Positions 59,167 to 64,000 of a stretch of DNA of 64,000 bases are shown here, in pieces. The DNA comes from Spodoptera frugiperda (Eukaryota; Arthropoda; Insecta; Lepidoptera; Noctuidae): assembly GCF_023101765.2 (NCBI RefSeq), contig NC_064237.1, positions 5,799,649-5,863,648 on the forward strand. The letters run 5' to 3'. Position 1 is the stretch's first letter. Every line of letters starts with the position of its first letter. The translations under genes were made by a program, and so were the position numbers. The notes under the pieces were generated by a model. The model searched no databases. It was given only the letters and a program-made list of their open reading frames with translations, and was not told the DNA's origin.

Positions 59167-62100
59167 GTGAGTCCGTACTTTCTTTTATTGAGCAATAAAC
59201 AAAGGCAATTTCGTACCTACATAATTGTCAAAGTGAAACGGAAAATATCCATTGATTGTAAATCACGGATAATTTCGTTAATAGCAAACGCCCGCGGTAC
59301 CGCCCACGTAAATCAGATGGAACAAATTTTAAATCATAGAACGGTCGCCCATTTCTGTTTGTGTAAACAGCTTTTATATGACACATTATGTTCTGTTGAA
59401 ACGAAGCAATGTTAATGTCAGCATTATATTGTACGTATCAATTATCTGCTTAATTTTAATTAACGTGTTCGTTTAATGTTCAGTGCAATTAACACGTCAT
59501 AAACAGTTGGCTTACAGTCGTATATCAATCTTTTTCGTTACATTTTTCCAACACTACAATAACATTCCTAGTCAAGAAAATTGCCTCAAGCCACCTAAAA
59601 GAACAATATGAATAACTTTGTTCCTAGTTCTTTTGTCAGCGTCGTATCTGCCTCGCCTAAGCCTACAGAGTTACGGCAATGCGTCAGTAGTACAATAAAC
59701 TCCCTTAACTTATAGCAGTTGCCCCATTGGCATAATTTTGTTCTTCGCAGTCTTACTTATCTATGAAACCCCACTAGTTGGGCCACGACCTAAATCCTTA
59801 CTTCATTCGACCTTGAGACGTAGAAAGACGCATTGTTTCACTCCATTCATATTTGAAATTGGAACAACTTTCGCCATATTTCATTTTATAAATACCTCTA
59901 AAAAAGAAATAATGTTTTGTCTTCTATTTTTAAAATTGTTTCTTTTTCGGCCAATAACTTTCGCTGCTGGTTTTTGAGCAAAAAGTGTAGATTCTTTTTG
60001 TTGCTCTTTTTTTGCATTGTGGTTGCTTATGTCTTGGCACTTGAACTTATTAGTTGAACGGCCGCCATTGCACCGCGACGCGCCGGCTTGTGCTCACCCA
60101 GCCGTGGCCAGTCACGCTCTGCCACCGTTCTAGTTTTAATCTGTGATAATACCTACAATTATAGTCATATTATTGTAAATTACTTTATTCTTTGAAGAAT
60201 AATTTATGTCGGTGTTCTTGATGATGAATAACTGTTTATTGATTTATTAACTTTAAGCAAAAATACAATGTAAGTGTGTAAAAATCAACACCGTAAAATC
60301 CTATGAAAGTGCTTTAATTAAAATTATTGGTTTTTGGCTTTCTTTATCATAACAAATTCGGATTACCAAAACCAGTGTGGATGTGGTAATAGTTCCAATC
60401 AGTAGCTATTAATAATGACGGATTATTTAACGTTAAGCCGTGAAAATAAATATCAATTATCTAAAATATGAACATTATTATTTTTACTATTGTGTCTGTA
60501 GGTAATAGTTTTCACGAACATAGAAAAACTATCTATGAATACCGACTTACTTGAAAAATCTCCCAGAAATAAAAAGAGCTCATTTACACCAAATTACGTC
60601 AAAAGGTAAACGAACCAAGTAAATAAATGAATAGAGACGCATGGAATTGACAGTCCTCACGCAGAAATAGAGCAACGGATCCATTCGGGATTTACGACCT
60701 CCACAAACACATTTGGTAAAACATCCTCGCAAGATTTCCGCATATCTTATGCTCTTATATACTCTTGTCTAAAAATATCTTGCGATAATAAAAGTGTTTG
60801 CTAGCCGTCTGACCAAATATCTGTGATGAAGTGATACTTTGTCTATATGGAGAAACTCATTCTTAGTTTTTGTCTGAGTGGGATAAATATCCTTCTGTAC
60901 AGATTCATGAGGTACGATATATATGTTGTATAAATCGCCTTTGTTATTTTCCAATTATGCTAAGATGTATTTACTACGTATTAAGACTTATCGCCGTATT
61001 CAGCGTAATTTACCTTTGCAATTGTTTTCGGAATAAAACCTTTACTAAGGAATAGTTTAAGTAACCAATAAATGTATCTGAGTGCGGCAGTGAATGTAAC
61101 AAAGGGTAGAAATTATCTTCAAACTTCGAAAAGTTATCTACGTTATGCTAATAAATAAAACATATTACGCAGTTGAGGAGTCTCGAGTTTAACAACCTCA
61201 TTTTGTAACCTTGCTCCCTGACAAGGAAGACTCTAGCATTACACTTTACACTAAAAAAGTTTTCTTAAAGAGATAACCAAGAGCATTTCCAGCTCACTCA
61301 AATTGTCAGTACATTAGGCTTTCCAAGTCACACAGATATAGCTAGGTGTACAGACAAAAATAACAGAACAAAAGGGGAGCCCGAAGTATTTTGAGCACGT
61401 ACAACGTTCGCCCCGAGCGGTGACCAACGGTGACTTTTAATTAATTTTGGAAAAAATCTATTTCTAATTACGAGCCAAACTGCATTCAACGCTGTTGTCT
61501 TTTTTATTAAATTGAAGTTTTTACGTCCATCACTTTTACTTTCGAAAAATAAATGATGCTTCGATGTTTTGTGGCCCACTTTATTTATGATAGACGAAGA
61601 TGTTTTCTACACAATTTTCGTAGTGGGCCATATTGTTGATTGATTCATGACTGAATGGGAAATCTTTTTGTCTTGTTCTTGACGTGTTTATTTAAAAGTC
61701 CCAGTAATACTAAATCATATCTGTATCTGCATATTTTGTTTATAATAAACATAAAAGTAATCCAATTACGTACATTGTTGCAATTAATGACATTTACTAC
61801 CAATTAATCGATTTCATAATGAGAACCTCTGGGACAAATACGTAACGTCCCAAGAGAATTTCATTAACCATTCAATCAGGCGCCTACTCGCTAACCACGA
61901 ACGAGAAAATAATGAAGCCATCACATAAGTATTTATTGAGGTTTCACCTCCAATTTCAACATGCAGAACTTCCCACCGTGTTAATTAGTAAACAGGATTG
62001 GATTACTACAAAACTCTTCATTAAGTTAATAAAATAAGATACCTTTTATCAAACGAGTCTGCAAGATGGGAGCATTTTCAAAATCGGTGTCTTATTCCGG

Positions 62101-64000
62101 ACTGGGATCTACCCAATGAGCCAGACGAAATTCCTATCTAATTTATTTTCTAAGGGGCCGAATTAAAATTTAAATGGAATTAGGTTTTTGTATTGAGAGC
62201 AGGGCTTCATTCTAAGTTATAGTAGGAACGTCTAGACTTTCTTATCTCGGTTGTATACGAAGTAGAGTTAAGGATATTGAAGTGATTTTTGTTCTAGAGA
62301 TAAGTTTACCTTTATAAGATGTACTGGAACAAGTTTCACTATTATAGGTATCTTAGGTGAGTTATGTTAGTGATATCTCAAAAGCAATCCGTCGTTGATA
62401 AAGCGATCCAATACAAACAAGTAATACAGAGATGATTAATTAAGATTATTCCATTTTATTTTATTATCCCCTACAATAGTTTGTCTCTTCGAATTTATAG
62501 TTGGGTAGGGGTGTACCTTGTCGGTTACTATCAAATAAATGAGTCCGCTCGGTTTGATTCATGTGAATGGGGATCGGAAAATACCCGCTAACAAATAAAA
62601 CGAATCAAACTACCAACTATAAAGGCGAGTACTGAATCAAAGCTAGGGTTGGGCTGGTTGCTATCCGATTAATTACACGTGTTCGACGATTTTGTTTATA
62701 CAGAAATAAATTTAATTTGAAACTCCTACTGTTATAATAAAATTATAAGTTGATACTACTTAAGATTTATAAAAATCGGTTATTCGTAGATTGATTGATT
62801 GACCTTTTTTAATGACTTCCTAATCATAAACAAATTACAATTAAAGTACCATTTTAATTCACTTGTCGTACAATTTATTAAATTCAAAGTTTACATTAAA
62901 AACAAACCAAAGTGTGGTAAAATCCACTAAGGACACTACGCAACGGAACTAAAACTGGCAAATAACAGAGGGAGCATTTAATTTAAGTGTAATCAAGTTG
63001 CGGAATATCGATATCGGTTTTCTATTAGTGCGTTTACGTTTCGTACAAGCGCGTCTCTAGCACGTTTCACGCGAGGGTTACCGTGATCCAACTAGGGAGG
63101 ATAATAGTAAAATCTTTTTAATCCTTGTGACACTATTATTATTTATTTTTACTATATGCATAAGATGTTTTAAAAGTATCTGCTACGGCGTTAATGGGAC
63201 GTACTGTTGTGTTTGAAGATTACAATAGTGAATAAATTTCGTACACCGAACCAGTTAATTTAATTTGACGCTACCCTGCATAAAGCAGTTCACAAACACG
63301 CTCGCTTCGTCAATAAAAACGATTGATAGCAATGGTTTTCATTGACATCTACCTCTGTTATCTCCGGTTAAGATGTGGGGCACTTACTTTTAGAACACCT
63401 ATAAATGTGATACTTCAAAAGTTAAGAAAAAAATAAAACATGTGTATTGTCGTTATATGTAATAAATAATGTTATGCTCTATTAAACACGAAACGTGTTC
63501 TGTAATTGTCAAGCAAATGATCGACACGTCTGTAATTTCCATATAATTAATGTAATACAACATTAAAAGCAGTATCGAACATTTTTTTCTACAAAACGGA
63601 ACCTATTTAAATAAATAATGACACAAACAGCGTACCGTAATAAAACTCGGTGATACTGTTACGTAACAGAGCACAATACATTTTATTTCCAAGTTAATTT
63701 AATTTTGTACAAAATACTTCATACGATTTGCAATTTCCGCCCCTTAGCTTCGGAAATGGCGCCCTAAAAAGTGGAAAGCCATCGACAAAGCCGGTTGGCA
63801 ATTAAGAGCACTATTCATTCAACCGGTGCGCGCCCATAAGTTTGAACCTAACCCTTTATCGCCCGTACGTTTGTTGGTATTTTGCACACGCCCGGCGCAT
63901 AACTCGTCTCAAAATACCGGACAACATATTGAACGTTATCTTAATTCAGGGAAATATTTTAAAGCGGTTTTTTCCTACCTCATTTTCCTGTATATACTAG
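59167..64000. other. No gene seen
   Basis: About 4.8 kb. A GC-rich patch at 60058-60130 is listed separately. Several CpG-richer patches (63000-63080, 63730-63910) have no recognised content, and the short open frames have no domains. Confidence 0.45.
60058..60130. other. GC-rich patch
   Basis: About 73 bases with many CpG (ccgcgacgcgccggcttgtg and gccgtggccagtcacgctct) in AT-rich surroundings. A plus frame (LNGRHCTATRRLVLTQPWP) has mostly C/G third positions. On the minus strand an ATG in good context opens a 12-codon frame. It may be an exon remnant or part of a GC-rich mobile element. Confidence 0.2.

Overview
The window looks like nuclear DNA of a moth or butterfly (Lepidoptera). The basis is its repeat content, recognised from memory and not from a search: Helitron ends of the lepidopteran type (5' TC..., 3' hairpin then CTAG or CTGG, inserted between A and T), an abundant R1-like LINE 3' end, tRNA-headed SINEs, LINE tails ending in (ATC)n, and long foldback MITEs. 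The DNA is AT-rich. I cannot name the species.

No host protein-coding gene can be supported. The longest open frames lie in simple repeats: the (TTTGTCTG)n array at 12.55-12.83 kb and the (AAAAT)n tract at 10.94-11.30 kb. The only recognisable coding sequence is a retrotransposon remnant, the C-terminal end of an R1-like ORF2 on the minus strand at 29.7-30.2 kb. The window is therefore intergenic DNA or part of a very long intron. Two signals fit a plus-strand intron: a near-ideal recursive splice site (CAG|GTAAGT after a pyrimidine tract) at 23,460/23,461, and a 60-nt candidate exon at 59,107-59,166 whose last three bases are ATG. Neither is proven.

Layout. 1-7.3 kb: mostly unremarkable DNA with one LINE tail. 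7.3-7.5 kb: a small minus-strand Helitron. 10.5-13.7 kb: a nest of three related Helitrons, one inserted exactly into another, with expanded simple repeats. 14-18.9 kb: two tRNA-derived SINEs, three LINE 3' ends and a Helitron remnant. 20.4-21.3 kb: a CpG-richer tract of unknown role. 22.4-23.4 kb: a SINE-like stub in a 25-bp duplication, a foldback element and a complete SINE. 24.6-28.2 kb: a mini-Helitron and two foldback MITEs. 29.4-30.2 kb: the longest R1-like copy. 31-31.3 kb: a probable MITE. 35-37 kb: a 1.6-kb Helitron carrying a LINE insertion. 38-49.7 kb: foldback MITEs, a 1.3-kb composite element, LINE ends, a microsatellite tandem repeat and a SINE. 53.6-57 kb: an old SINE, a large foldback MITE and two LINE ends. 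57-64 kb: mostly single-copy-looking sequence, including the longest non-repetitive open frame, a GC-rich patch and the candidate exon.

No gene network or new enzymatic system is visible. The most informative content is transposon biology (nesting, target duplications, a module shared between two element families) and the possible splicing landmarks of a giant intron.
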